Source of the DNA: Trichostrongylus colubriformis
Lineage: Eukaryota; Nematoda; Chromadorea; Rhabditida; Trichostrongylidae
Direction of reading: 5' to 3'
Assembly (NCBI GenBank): GCA_963978905.1
Contig: OZ022256.1
Location: 38,860,001 to 38,924,000, forward strand
DNA: 64,000 bases
Shown: piece by piece, positions 46,385-57,800 of the stretch
Layout: each line of letters begins with the position of its first letter
How positions within the stretch are numbered: position 1 is the first letter of the stretch
Made by a program: the position numbers and the translations under genes
Notes under the pieces: model-generated
What the model saw: only the letters and a program-made list of their open reading frames with translations
Databases searched by the model: none
What the model was told of the DNA's origin: nothing

Positions 46385-47142
46385 ATGGCATCTAGGATCA
46401 GGAAGAAGCAGAAGATTGTGGTCGCTACACTTGCTCTTTTGTGTGTTGAAAACCGTAAAAGTTCATCCGGCTCTGTATACATCATTCATATAGCAGTAAG
46501 CAGGAGAAAGATCTCCATTGTGGACCATTGCAGGCTTCGGATTTGTGCCCACCTCACAGAATACTTGTGGGGGCCAGTTAGTTTGGATCGCTACCTGTGT
46601 TTCCCCAGGCTTCCCAGTGGGAATTAGATCCGCATTAACGTGAATTCGATAACTTTTTCTTGTTCTCTTCAGGCCGTGTTATGCAGATGCAACTGCTTTG
46701 TGGAATGTCCGATTTGTCATAACCAACTGAGCGCCAGCGTTTCCATTCCGTATGAGTGTTGAGGGATCAACGATTTCGACACTGTACCTTTCCAAAAGCA
46801 GTTGCGCACCAGTCACGACATTTAGGCCTTATTTGTTCCTTCATCGGCCCTCACGCTGATGACCAGTAATGAATTTGTCGATAAAACACCGCTATAGTGC
46901 CCTTCTCCCTCTCTGACTTCCTTCAGAAGGTGCAGATGTGCTACGACCACTGTAGGGAGCGGTATGACACCCTCACTCATCAACAGGAAACGTCAGATTT
47001 TTTGCAGAAGTTTGGAGATATCAGAGAATGTGCGCGTTCACTTAAAAAGGAGTGTATGCCGTCAAGACAGGAACTTGTGTGGCCGCGGTTAGCGTGCGAC
47101 GTGATGGTGCGAGCTATGGGCGCCGTATTGGTTGAGTTCTAA
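46385..47142 (+). CDS. Three-exon gene for a small Cys-rich protein
   Basis: The modelled exons are 46385-46495, 46673-46750 and 46927-47142, giving 134 residues. Introns of 177 and 176 bp have donors GTAAGC and GTATGA and acceptors TTCTCTTCAG and CTTCCTTCAG; all junctions are phase 0. Exon 1 starts MASRIRKKQKIVVATLALLC, a basic start with a short hydrophobic run that could be a signal peptide. Exon 2 reads AVLCRCNCFVECPICHNQLS, with five Cys in twelve residues. Exon 3 reads KVQMCYDHCRERYDTL...FGDIRECARSLKKEC... and ends AMGAVLVEF at TAA. The protein has eleven Cys in all. The spacing C-x3-C ... C-x6-C in exon 3 is loosely like small nematode Cys-rich secreted domains (CPG4 or DUF19 type), but I do not recognise the family. 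A short first exon is uncertain; exon 3 is the best supported part. Confidence 0.48.
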
Positions 47143-48296
47143 AGCGATTACACCTAGCATAAGGCGTAGAGCACGTCATCGCTTCACGACCCATCCGGCG
47201 CGGCGGCGCGCTGCGCTCGCACCATCGCATCGCACGCCGAACGCCGCAAAGCGAATTTTCTGTCCTACTTACACCCAGTAAAAAGTGCGCATCAAAAAAG
47301 GCTCACTACCGTAGTTCGAACGAATTAGTACGATCGAAAGAAATGAAAGTTCGGAAATCAATATGGGGGGGGGGATTGGTTGAAATTCGGTGTGCAATGC
47401 GGAAAGAGTGTAAAGGCAATTTACCCCACATTGGCACTCGGTTCCTTTCACATTAGCCAGATTTGTTCCTGGTTATGGCCTCGTCGACCGTGTAAGAGGT
47501 ACATGTCGAATTGGAAAGTGCACGGGCCACTCAATTCACACCAAGAACTAGTTGAATCGTACCACTTTGGTGGAGGAACTAACAGTTCTGTACGTCGTGT
47601 ACACATTTGGGAAACGGAATGCAAGTAGGCTTCGGTTTGCCTTAAACGCTTCCTTTGCCTTTGGCTGAGTTGATTACGCCTGCGATAACTGCAGTAAAAG
47701 GGACTGAAACAGAAGCTCGCGAATATCGCTGTTAGTACACGCCTTAACTAATACGTGCTTTTGTTGTGTTCTCGAATGCTCTACAATTCTTCTTACCTGC
47801 AACCACCGCAATGGAATGTTGAAAATTGCATTGGTGGTAAGAGTAGGAGTTTGGGTTTCGTTGATGCCAGACTTTCGCCAGTCATTTGCTTTTGAACACT
47901 AATCGCAAAATTGCTCTCAATGCCCAGATTTAATCCTCTAATTACCTGTGGGCGATGTCGAAGAACTGGTTAAAGCACATAAATAATTCAAATTTGTCGA
48001 CTTTTTTGAATCGTAACTGCCATGTGGGCGTCACGCGAACGACTGGAAACACCGTCTCGGTCACCATCACTTATTGGTCTGCTTTACGTGCGGTGAGCAC
48101 GAAAACAGAAACTTTGCTTTGGAATTCTGAATATACATAGTAGCAATAACACCTCTTGAATTTTGACTAGTCCCTTTATGCCCAGTCTCTGAAATATTGA
48201 TAATTCTCTACAGTCTATCAAATGGATCGACCCGAATTTTCGTGGCACTTATCTATCACTTCGGATGTTAAGATTGTTTGGAGGGAGGATGATATA
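47143..48296. other. Unassigned sequence
   Basis: A GC-rich patch follows the gene (47190-47250) and a run of G lies at 47366; otherwise nothing recognisable. Confidence 0.35.
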
Positions 48297-48391
48297 GAAC
48301 TTAGCGGGTGTATATCGCTAGGACAGAAACGTCGCGTGGCCGTGTTCGGCACGCGACGGTTCTGTCCTAGCGATATACACCCGAACTTAGC
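48297..48391. mobile_element. 77 bp palindromic element with 9 bp target duplication
   Basis: GAACTTAGC is repeated exactly at 48297-48305 and 48383-48391. Between them, 48306-48382 forms a hairpin: GGGTGTATATCGCTAGGACA at the left is matched exactly by its complement at the right, and the inner CGTCGCGTG/CACGCGACG also pair, leaving a loop of about 11 bases and one mismatch. This is a minimal inverted-repeat element. Like 22113-22642 and 50238-50464 it has a 9 bp duplication. If transcribed it would also give a pre-miRNA-sized stem-loop. Confidence 0.85.
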
Positions 48392-48489
48392 GATGTTCCC
48401 CGACGGAAATAGAGACAGCGAAAAGATCAATTTCCATAACTGCAGCTGTTCTAAAAAAATTATGCTGCTACTTCAAGCTAAACAGGTAC

Positions 48490-48640
48490 CGTAGCTCTTC
48501 CTAAGTCGAATGCCGCGTTTTTTCACTGCGATTTCCGCCACATATGACCTCCTCTGAAGAAGAAGCATTTTCAGAGAACATGTACTCCCAGATTTAGTTC
48601 TCCCTTACCCCTACTGGTGCCTTTGAACCTATAAAATATG
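48490..48640 (-). repeat. Dispersed repeat R2, minus-strand 5' part
   Basis: On the minus strand this carries 'AAAGGCACCAGTAGGGGTAA', 'AGTACATGTTCTCTGAAAAT', 'TCAGAGGAGGTCATATGTGG' and 'GTGAAAAAACGCGGCATTCG'. It is very similar to 20520-20640 but lacks the GC-rich downstream half, complementing the 12.0 kb copy, which has only that half. Confidence 0.7.
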
Positions 48641-48879
48641 TTATTGGTTGAATATCGATATCAGTCCATCAATGCTATCGCTAACGTAGTGCTTCCTCGC
48701 CCCTTGAACCAGAAGTGCACTGAGACCTCGAGCGGTGTTTGGTCCTTAGAAAAATAATTTTTTGACTTCTCGAATGCTGAAAAATAATGTGTTTTTGGTG
48801 GAAATGTGTAAGGTGGAAGAAAAAGAAAACATCGAGGCGCAGGCAGCTGTGTTGTCCATAGGACATGAATTGGTTTGAC

Positions 48880-49280
48880 TGTAATTGATTTGTAGCCATT
48901 CTCGTTTTCGAATTTGCGTGATCGATCTCGTTATGGAATTGTCCACCGGGTGACTCTCAAGTCCATCGTAGATGAATGGATTCAGGAACTGTGAGTGATC
49001 ATGAGTGGAGTATTATAATACTCAGACGGCCTTTCACCCTCCTCATTCCACTCCGTTCCATGAGTTCTGAAGTGAAGTTCGTTATCCGTTCTCCTAGGGC
49101 CGATCTTAGCGTGAGAATCGCCGACGATGACCAGGGAGAAGGTATCGTCTTCCTTATAGGACTTCTCCAATCCCGTATAAAATGCCTCTATGTTGTATGC
49201 TGTTGGTGCTCTGAGCGTGCTCTTCTTATGATGGTTCCGGAAACGGTGAAGGCAATGATATGCGTCAAAAATCGGTCATC
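48880..49280 (-). pseudogene. RTE-type LINE endonuclease (EEP domain) fragment
   Basis: On the minus strand the frames read APTAYNIEAFYTGLEKSY, 'VIVGDSHAKIGPRRT', 'HFRTHGTEWNEEGERPSEYY', then in another frame LRWT-stop-ESPGG and 'FHNEIDHANS'. This order matches the exonuclease-endonuclease-phosphatase domain of RTE-class non-LTR retrotransposons, which nicks target DNA for reverse transcription. The conserved GDFNAK motif reads GDSHAK, so a catalytic Asn is lost. Frameshifts and a stop occur within 400 bp and no reverse transcriptase follows. This is a dead fragment. The open frame at 49276-49602 just upstream is not part of the domain that I can recognise. Confidence 0.75.
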
Positions 49281-50228
49281 TGGTGTTCACCACAGGAGCT
49301 TCTGCTCGGACATGTGGGCGACGCGATTTCTGGATAGTTTTTATAAGATCCTTCCGAAAATCACACTTTTCCTTTTGAAATAAATCGAGATTAGCCTCGC
49401 ATCTACCCTTCTCGAGATCAACAAAACATCTACTGATCTCTTTTGGTGGAATTTTGATTAGGACTACCGTTCTGTTGACTGTGGCGGCCCTTATAGCACA
49501 AAACTCAGTTTTTGTTGTAGTGGTTTCAAAGTACAAATCATTTCCCCTTGCACAGTGAGGAGTAGATATGTTCTCCCCATATTCGAAAACATATTCCAAC
49601 ACCTTCAGCAGCCACGTGCATCACATGGTGTTACACGAATTGAACACTGACAATAAGTCGAATTCGTTTGGCCATACAGACAAGAAGAGAAGACATTCTC
49701 GGTCCGCTATATGTTGAAGCATCAACTTGGTGTTTATGTCTGTCTAGTTATGGGGCCCGGCGGAGTCCCATAGCGCGTGATAGTTCCTTTTTTTTCCTCT
49801 TCCTCAGTTCCTTAGTTATAAAATCAACCCTGTGAATTGTTATGCAAGCCCATGTCATCAAATAGCTCCGGACTAAATTGACGGAGGAGATCTGGTGCAT
49901 GTTGAAGGCATCGATTCATCATAGTATCTTCCATTGAGGTTGTTTGATTGATTGGATTTTTGGTTGGTTGTTTGACTTTCGTCGTAAGGTAAGTGGCCAC
50001 ATATGCTACCCTGCTCATTTCAAAGTTGGAGCTGGATGTGGGTGCCGCATGCATGTGGTCATGTCAGATCCCACACTTCCACACTGTTGGCCAGATCAGC
50101 TGTTCTCAGCTTTCCATTACTTCGCTCCCAACCAGTACATTTCAGCAATTGCCTCATTTTGATATAGATAGAGTGAACCATGATTGATATTGTCTAAGAA
50201 TACTGGGAAGGTATCATAGAAAGGTGAG
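49281..50228. other. Unassigned sequence
   Basis: No gene is called. A strong donor-like AAG/GTAAGTG at 49985-49995 ends a short plus-strand frame (LIDWIFGWLFDFRRK), but no acceptor or start fits. Confidence 0.35.
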
Positions 50229-50473
50229 GATGGAATTGGGTGTGTGCAGAAATGACAGCGAATCGCTTCGCGGCGCCACCAGTACGACTTGTGCATCGAT
50301 TGCTCTCGGTAGCCCGGCAGAGCGTGGCTGCGTCACTTCTGCGCTTCCACCCATGCCACATTGCCTCGCTTGAAAGCTGCCATGCCCTGCCACTGGCACT
50401 CGCACCCGCCGCGCCGCTCGCTGCGAGCGGTACACGCGATTCGTTGTCATATCTGCACACACCCGATGGAATT
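50229..50473. mobile_element. Foldback element with 9 bp target duplication
   Basis: GATGGAATT is repeated exactly at 50229-50237 and 50465-50473. The enclosed 227 bp starts GGGTGTGTGCAG and ends CTGCACACACCC. The inverted match continues with gaps through GACAGCGAATCGC/GCGATTCGTTGTC, and the GC-rich centre is partly self-complementary as well. No coding. The ends resemble the GGGTGTATATCG end of the 48306-48382 element in their first six bases. Confidence 0.82.
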
Positions 50474-50783
50474 GAGTCTTTCGAACTAATTTGGCTATTT
50501 CTTGATCACACATGATTTCTTTTTGCGTCTTCTTAAACGCTGTTCATTTGAATACGTGATGAAAAACGGCTAAACAAGACGACACGAGGATATTGGCAAG
50601 GCCACGAACTGCAGCAACTCGGTGGAAAGCATTTAAAAGAAATTCATTTTATTCACATCTAACTTGTTCATTCAAAACATATTGCTTTCGAATGCTTCTT
50701 ACAATGAAAAAAAATTCCACCGAAGCAGTTAGCGACCCGTTCAGCTGCGCCCACACAAACAGCAGAAATGGAATATAGAAATA

Positions 50784-52393
50784 CCAGTTGGCGGGCGCAC
50801 ACTACTGTGCGCGAAACACCATGTGCGTCAGTAGGTCGGCCTGTATTGCTCTTTTTCTTGAGGACAGAGTATTTCGTGCACACCCAGCCCACCGTGGGCG
50901 GAGCTTAAATTAGTCAATGTGTGGTCTTCACTTCTTGTCCCATGCTCTACCCATCCAAACTTATCCCCATCTCCACAGGTCGTTTTTCATGTAACTCCGC
51001 CCACCACTTTAAATGCTCCGCCCACTGTGCCCTGCATTCTTTCCTGACCTTCAGAAACTCATCCCTGACCTTGATTCATCTTCTCCCTATGTTTGGGGCA
51101 CATTCGAACCCAATCAACAATTTTTGAGCATTCCACGACGGCCCCGCCCATTATGGGCGGAGCTTAACCTGGTCCATGTGTGGTCTTTACTTAGTGTCCC
51201 ATGCCCTACCCATACCGCATTTGTCCCCATCTCCACAGGTCGTTTTTCATGTAACGTCCAAGCTCCGCCCACCACTTTAAATGCTCCGCCCACTGTGCCT
51301 GCATTCTTTCCTGACCTTCAGAAACTCATCCCTGACCCAAATCCATCTTCTCCCTACGTTAGGAGCACATTCGAACCCAATCAACAATTTTTGAACATTC
51401 CACGACGGCCCCGCCCATTATGGGCGGAGCTTAACTTGGTCCATGTGTGGTCTTTACTCAGTGTCCCATACCCTACCCATACCGCATTTGTCCCCATCTC
51501 CACAGGTCGTTTTTCATGTAACGTCCAAGCTCCGCCCACCACTTTAAATGCTGCGCCTACTGTGCCCTGCATTCTTTCCTGACCTTTAGAAACTCATCCC
51601 TGACCTAAATCCATCTTCTCCCTACGTTAGGAGCACATTCGAACCCAATCAACAATTTTTGAACATTCCACGACGGCCCCGCCCATTATGGGCGGAGCTT
51701 AACTTGGTCCATGTGTGGTCTTTACTTAGTGTCCCATGCCCTACCCATACCGCATTTGTCCCCATCTCCACAGGTCGTTTTTCATGTAACGTCCAAGCTC
51801 CGCCCACCACTTTAAATGCCCCGCCCACTGTGCCCTGCATTCTTTCCTGACCTTAAGAAACTCATCCCTGACCTAAATCCATCTTCTCCCTACGTTAGGA
51901 GCACATTCGAACCCAATCAACAATTTTTGAACATTCCACGACGGCCCCGCCCATTATGGGCGGAGCTTAACTTGGTCCATGTGTGGTCTTTACTCAGTGT
52001 CCCATACCCTACCCATACCGCATTTGTCCCCATCTCCACAGGTCGTTTTTCATGTAACGTCCAAGCTCCGCCCACCACTTTATGCCCCGCCCACTGTGCC
52101 CTGCATTCTTTCCTGACCTTCAGAAACTCATCCCTGACCTAAATCCATCTTCTCCCTACGTTAGTTGCACGTTCGAACGTAATCAACAGTTTCGGGCTGA
52201 AAGCCAAACATTCCAGTGCACGCCCCGCCCCCGTGGGCGGAGCTTAATTTGGTCCATGTGTGGTCTTTACTTCCTGTCCCATGCCCTACCCATACCACAC
52301 TTGGCCCCATCTGCACAGGTCGTTTTTCATATGATACCTAATTTCGTGACAGACGGAGGGACAAACGGCTTGGCGTTTTATATATAGTAGGGA
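50784..52393 (-). mobile_element. Helitron-like element D, non-autonomous
   Basis: On the minus strand the element starts TCCCTACTATATATAAAACG at 52393 after an A (T at 52394; an alternative TC start is six bases further out). It ends with a hairpin (GCGCAC...GTGCGC, about 50795-50813) and CTGG at 50787-50784, followed by T. These are the Helitron hallmarks. The 3' end matches elements A and C and the 7000/7266 termini. The interior is nearly all a ~267 bp minisatellite. No Rep/helicase is encoded; the Pro-rich frames in this region are translations of the satellite. Confidence 0.68.
50880..52330 (+). repeat. ~267 bp minisatellite inside Helitron D
   Basis: GCCCCGCCCATTATGGGCGG begins at 51141, 51408, 51676 and 51944 (spacing 267, 268, 268), with diverged outer units near 50887 and 52222. 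Each unit carries that palindromic core, 'CATCTCCACAGGTCGTTTTT', 'AAGCTCCGCCCACCACTTTA' and 'CATTCTTTCCTGACCTT'. Inner units are almost identical and the outer ones are diverged, the usual pattern of homogenisation from the centre. Confidence 0.92.
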
Positions 52394-54787
52394 TAGGGAT
52401 ATGGGTGGATGCAACGACGGAAGCTTGTCTGTGTATCGCAAAAGCCAACGTTGGCTCCACACACCATCTCCACAGGATCTGGCGTGGCCTATCACTGATT
52501 AATTCCCAGTGGCAGTGTCGCTGTTGCTTCTCTGCTAGGCTACTCTCTGTAACTTACTGTCGCGCGAGCAGTTCCCTCAGTTCCTGGAATGAGTTGAAGG
52601 ACCTCCAACTCTTTAGTGCAGTCAGTTTTTATTATGGTGAAGCGCTAATTGGCCCATTTTGTGAGTGCATAAGCTTCCCAAAGAATGGCATGGAGCACAT
52701 CCACGCCTCATGCCGAACTTATCCTTAAAAAGCAGGGCTAACCTCTTGCTACTGACGCGCAGCGGTCGCCATGAGTATTCTTTCCTCTGGATTTTACTTA
52801 ATCAAATATGTTCAACCCTGAAACTTTTGGTACTAGATGTCGTAGTCAAGCATCATTGTGAAGAAGGGCAAATTTCTCTTTGCGAAGTGGTACCTGAGTT
52901 CCTGGAAAATCCAAAAATTACTGCTCGAAAAAAGGAAATAGACAGCGTTCAAAACGGCGGAAACTTTTTGTCGAGCCTACCATAGTATACACGACTATCA
53001 TCCGTTCGCTGAAGTTTCCTGCAAATGTGGTTTGAGACCGCCGGCAATGGGTTTCCTCTGTTGTTTTAATGTAAGTTTGCAAATAAGAATCAGTGAAAGA
53101 ATGGATGAATGGGCTTCCATGAAAGGGCGGTTTAGTACCAGAACACACAGTTTTTGGGATCTCATGTTGATGTCTGATTACGTAGCAGATGGCAACAGTG
53201 GGCATCAGGTTCAGGAATAGAAAAGGAAGAAAGCATTTTGTTGCTTTCCATTTCTACTATTTACCTGGCTTGATTATGTACGCCTCCTCAGCCGAGGCGA
53301 AAAGTGAATGGATTCCAAAAATGGCGACGGCTGAAATGTTAGCCAGTCACGTATATTCATGTATTGTTTGTCATCGCCGGATTCCAACAGTGTGTGCTCC
53401 TATATAAATTGCGTTTGGATTGCTTCAGCAGTGGGGCTGAAACTTTCCTAGGGTTACTCGGCTACATAATTTCGGAGGAAAAGCGTTGTGCTGGAAGTTC
53501 GTTAGCGTTCATCTTCGTCTTCCCGTCTGAGACACACAAAATTTTGTGGTTGGATAAATGTGGTTGGTTTTCCGGGCTGAAGAGTTGAGGATAGCTCACT
53601 TAATTGGAAATTAGGTTTCCTTGGAAATGGCAAAAGCGTTTCTCTACCTCCTCCGCACGTTTCCGACCACCGAGTGCTTTCCGTATTTGCAATGGTTGCT
53701 ACTCATACTTCCCGGCCGGCGTTATTTTATCCAATCAAGATTCTTCTTCAACGGGATTACTGGAGGTGTGTGTACCCTTACATGAGAAAATCGCATTGTG
53801 ACATGCCTCGCACTTCATGTGGTCTAGAAGAGCAGCATTTGGTTAGGTCTGGAGGCGAATACAGTTTGACTTTTTTCAGATGAAACTTCAAGGAGTACCT
53901 TTTGTAGTATGCGTGAATTATATGAGGAGCAGCCTTTCGCGTGGAACGTCTGGGTATTCCTTCCGTTGAGTCACGGTATGCCTCATTCATTCGGATGACA
54001 ACTTTTTGATGACCGGAATATGAACTTCTCATTGTTGCGCGCATTCGAATGAAACCATGCGCCCAGATCACAAGAATCGTTAAATTTCGAAGTAAAAAGA
54101 GAAAATCACGAAAACCTTTTATGTACTTCTCTTGTAATGCCGTGGATTGGTGTTATTAGTGTGTGTAGCAAGTATGAATGACATCCCTTCGTCGGGAGAG
54201 TACCTTGCGAATGCTTTCTCCTTCAGGGGATTCATTTCGAAGTCCCGAAATTCAATGTAGTCAATTTTGCATTCGAAAGGGAATGTTTTGCATTGTTGTC
54301 GAAAGATTTGGAAAAACAATCAAAGAGGAACCCGCCAATAGGAAGTTAGATGCTGGCCCTGTGTTTGACAGGGCAGCAGGTGATTGATATTTCTCACTAG
54401 CCAACTTTCTATGTATGCGTTTTCGACGTGACGCTTGACAACATAGCATATTCAACTAAACACTATCTTCTCGGGTAAACGACTATTTTGACTCGTTGAC
54501 TTGAGCGTCCCTCTCCTCAGCGGGAAATGTTCATATTCACCACATACACTTGTTGCACATCCTTATTCGGAAGCTTAACTTGTTGACAGGTGCATTGCTG
54601 AAATAAACACTTTATCTACGGATAAACGGGACGTCATGGTCTGAAAACCTTCAATTCAGTTGACCATATTGCAAAGCTGGACTTATATTGTATGGCATAT
54701 ACCACTGAGCGAGTCCTTTTAACCGTTACATCTTCGATCTGCTTGCACTTCATTTATTTGACGTGAAAGTAGGATAAAGCAAGAGCC
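52394..54787. other. Unassigned sequence
   Basis: No feature could be supported. Confidence 0.35.
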
Positions 54788-54832
54788 TTTGATCCGGAAG
54801 AACGGGTTGACCTGGTTCAAACCCGGATCAAA
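54788..54832. other. Inverted repeat with potential 45-base stem-loop
   Basis: TTTGATCCGG at 54788-54797 is the exact complement of CCGGATCAAA at 54823-54832. GAAC/GTTC can pair further inside. It contains a GGTTCAAACCC box but no tRNA can be folded around it. Confidence 0.55.
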
Positions 54833-57800
54833 CACGATAAGAACTCGCGAGAAGGGGATGGCATTCGCCAAGGCGAGACTGTATTCGAAAAAAGGGAGAT
54901 CGGAGGCGAAAAAGCAAGTGCTCCGCCTATTTTTCGATGAACTTCAGGAACTTTTGAGATATGTGGTGATGTATCTGCGTTTTGACTACGCGAATCCTCT
55001 TTCGCTCGGAAAGGTTGGGGTGTGGTGCGTCAGTACCTCCTCTGAATTTCTACATCATTCAATAAGGGTCGGACCAATGCAGCCATGTTCCCTAGCACGT
55101 TGCTTTACACTGCTCTGCACGGCTCAGTGTCACTACACAGCCCGATCTATTTTCCAATTCGTGTCTTTGGTTTTTCAATTGAACCGCATGCATACAATTG
55201 ATCATGAAACGGCGCCGGATCTGTGGTGTGGCTTAAGACCAATGTCAGACGTTTTCCATTTTCCATTTTTCCATTTTTTGCAATACGCCAGCTTCGCCGA
55301 GTCTGAACCACTCAGTTAACCTAGTACTCTTCAGGATCTCGTTATGGATGATTTCTGAAAACATCCGCACTTCGGAAATCTGAAATTTCGATTAGCTTTA
55401 ACATCCGGACTTTACCTGACATTTTTTACGCCTCAAACTTCTCTACCCGTCATTGCTGTTGAAGCCGTAAGAATCGAACATTTCAGGCCTAAAGGCTACA
55501 GAGGTCATGAACTAGTTGTGAATAGAATCTGTGAACCTAACTGACCAAGAATATCCTGAGAACCGTCACCCGAGTGAGAAAGTGGTCGTGATAAAGTGCT
55601 TTCGCATTCGCCGATCAGCAGCGTTTCATTCCAATCGTTCGTCATGTGGCTGGTTGTCAGTTGCTGATGGCGCAGCATCGTTAATCAAATGAAATCTTAC
55701 CGACGTGTGCTCTGAAGTATCTTCGAGACTCGGAAAATTTTCAGCCACTCGCTGCTCTTCATTATCACTTCCACATTGTTGTAGAAAGTGATTGGGACTT
55801 TATCCAGTGTACTTCTTCACTGCTTTTTCACTTCATCAAACCTATTACAATCATTAGCGGATCGTCATACTTCTTGAGCAATTATGACCGGTTCCTTAAG
55901 AGTGCTGCGTACTGTCAGTGCTTTCTCGCATTATGTGGAATGAAAAATGCTATTCCAGGATAGAGGTATCATTTCTCATGCCTGCTTATTCACGTGACGA
56001 TTTATAAGTACTTGTTGATGTTGACCGTGTTTCAAAAGATGGAAGCCAAAGTGCATGACCTTAGAGGGGTCTGATCCCAAGGAGCGGTGAGCGCTGTTTG
56101 TGCCCTCTACGTATGCGGCCTCTACACACTTTGGTGAAGTAACTTCTTGGTTTCTTATAATGCTTGTGGTGATACGCATTACACCAGCGAACTGTAAATG
56201 CACCGGCTATTCGATCTATGTAACGTCGTTCTGCAGACGAGTGAATGATTTCAACTAGGCACAGGAAGGTCAAAAATTTCCTGCTGCTCTCATTTCGCTG
56301 CAGAGCCTGAGTATGCGAGAAGTGTATAGCGTTGAGGTAGTAATGCTGAAAAAAGAGTTTGTGATGGACCAAATTGCCCTACTATCGCTTCAGGGGGATA
56401 TTTGGACTGACAGCTCTCGTGAAACACGTGTAAGTGGAAAGATGTATGTATGTAATGTCACGCATGCACGCATACCATTTCATACTGTTTCGCTCTGCAA
56501 TTTGTGGACAAACGGAAACTGGAGCAGCTACTTGTTTACTGCTAGCCAGCCAATGACAATAGCGCTGTCTCCTTTTTTTGGGCAGTGTATGGAGCCTCTA
56601 TGTATAGCGGGTTACCTAGTACAAGCTGTATACATAGCACAGCTATTTCTCAGAGATTATCTCTTTGGGCTTCATTAAAGATGTCGTTCCACTTGAAGCT
56701 CTGAGATATGTGGGAACGAGTGGGAAGCGATAGTTCGTTTTACTTAGGAAGATGCGATACTATTTTTGCTACGCTCTCCCTCGCTGGGTTTCTCAGAGAA
56801 ACAGGCTAGTAGATCGATGTTATTTGCATCATTATAACTGGGAATTTTGAAAGTGTCGCTCATGTTCCAGCGTACTAATAACATTTGCTTTGTTGTTGGC
56901 TAGTCACACTGCATGCAAATAGCGGTTTGTAATGAGGGAACAGCCTTGAACAGGGCTTAAACGGACTTCCGCATGTCCAGTGAGGCAAATGGTTCGTGGT
57001 GCTATCAACGTCTGCTCTCGACTAACATTGAACACTGACACTGATGAAAGTGCTCGTTAACTACCAGGGTTTCCGGGTTATGCTGGTTATGCTCGCGCTT
57101 GTTCCGCTCTTGAGTGCGCCAATTGCAATAGCCGTTGTAATGCCTCAAGTATACACGTACTTTTTAATTTTTTCTCCAGAATTCAAAAATAAAAATCTTG
57201 TTTACAATGACTAAGGCGAACAGAGTGCATGATATGCTGAAGTGGCTTTGGAGGCTACCTCTCAAGGAGAGACCGCAATTCGATTACTGAGTTGCCGAAT
57301 TTTGCAGATTGACTACTTAACCATCTCAAATGGAAAGAGAATTACACAACAGACTCAATTTGGTGAAGGCTCGTGCTCTGATAAACATTTCCTCTAGGGC
57401 TAAAATAGCGCAGCTGCAGGCTCTCAAAGTGTCCGTTGAAATTGTGAAGATCTGTACCTTTAATCAGATGTTATCTTTCATACATTGTCAGATCGCTGGT
57501 GCTCGCTCAGACTCGTGCTTATCTTACCTCTTGAATGCTGCTTCGCTACAGTGTTTGCACTGGATATTGAGTACCGTATTTATGGCTGAAATAGGCCTCC
57601 AAGTCATTGCATAGGTCGGATATGCGCTCACCTTCCCTCTTCGTTTCTTGGTGACCGATAAATGGAACTGCAGAAGTTGCCCTGCTGAATTATTCGGCGA
57701 GTCATTCCGGGAGCCGGCCTACTCGTGGCAGGCCCATTCGTTTAACTTGACTATGGCCTAGTAGTTACCTTCATTAGGGTTTCATGCTTTGTGAGTAAAT

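Noticed and set aside
51013..51582. 189-codon Pro-rich open frame
   Set aside because: It is a translation of the 267 bp minisatellite (unit length divisible by three in part), repeats itself, and has matching open frames on the other strand.
54815..54830. B-box-like GGTTCAAACCC
   Set aside because: No tRNA fold; the surrounding pairing belongs to a simple inverted repeat.
54789..55319. 176-codon open frame with a basic N-terminal half
   Set aside because: The start overlaps an inverted repeat, the second half looks non-coding and no family is recognised.
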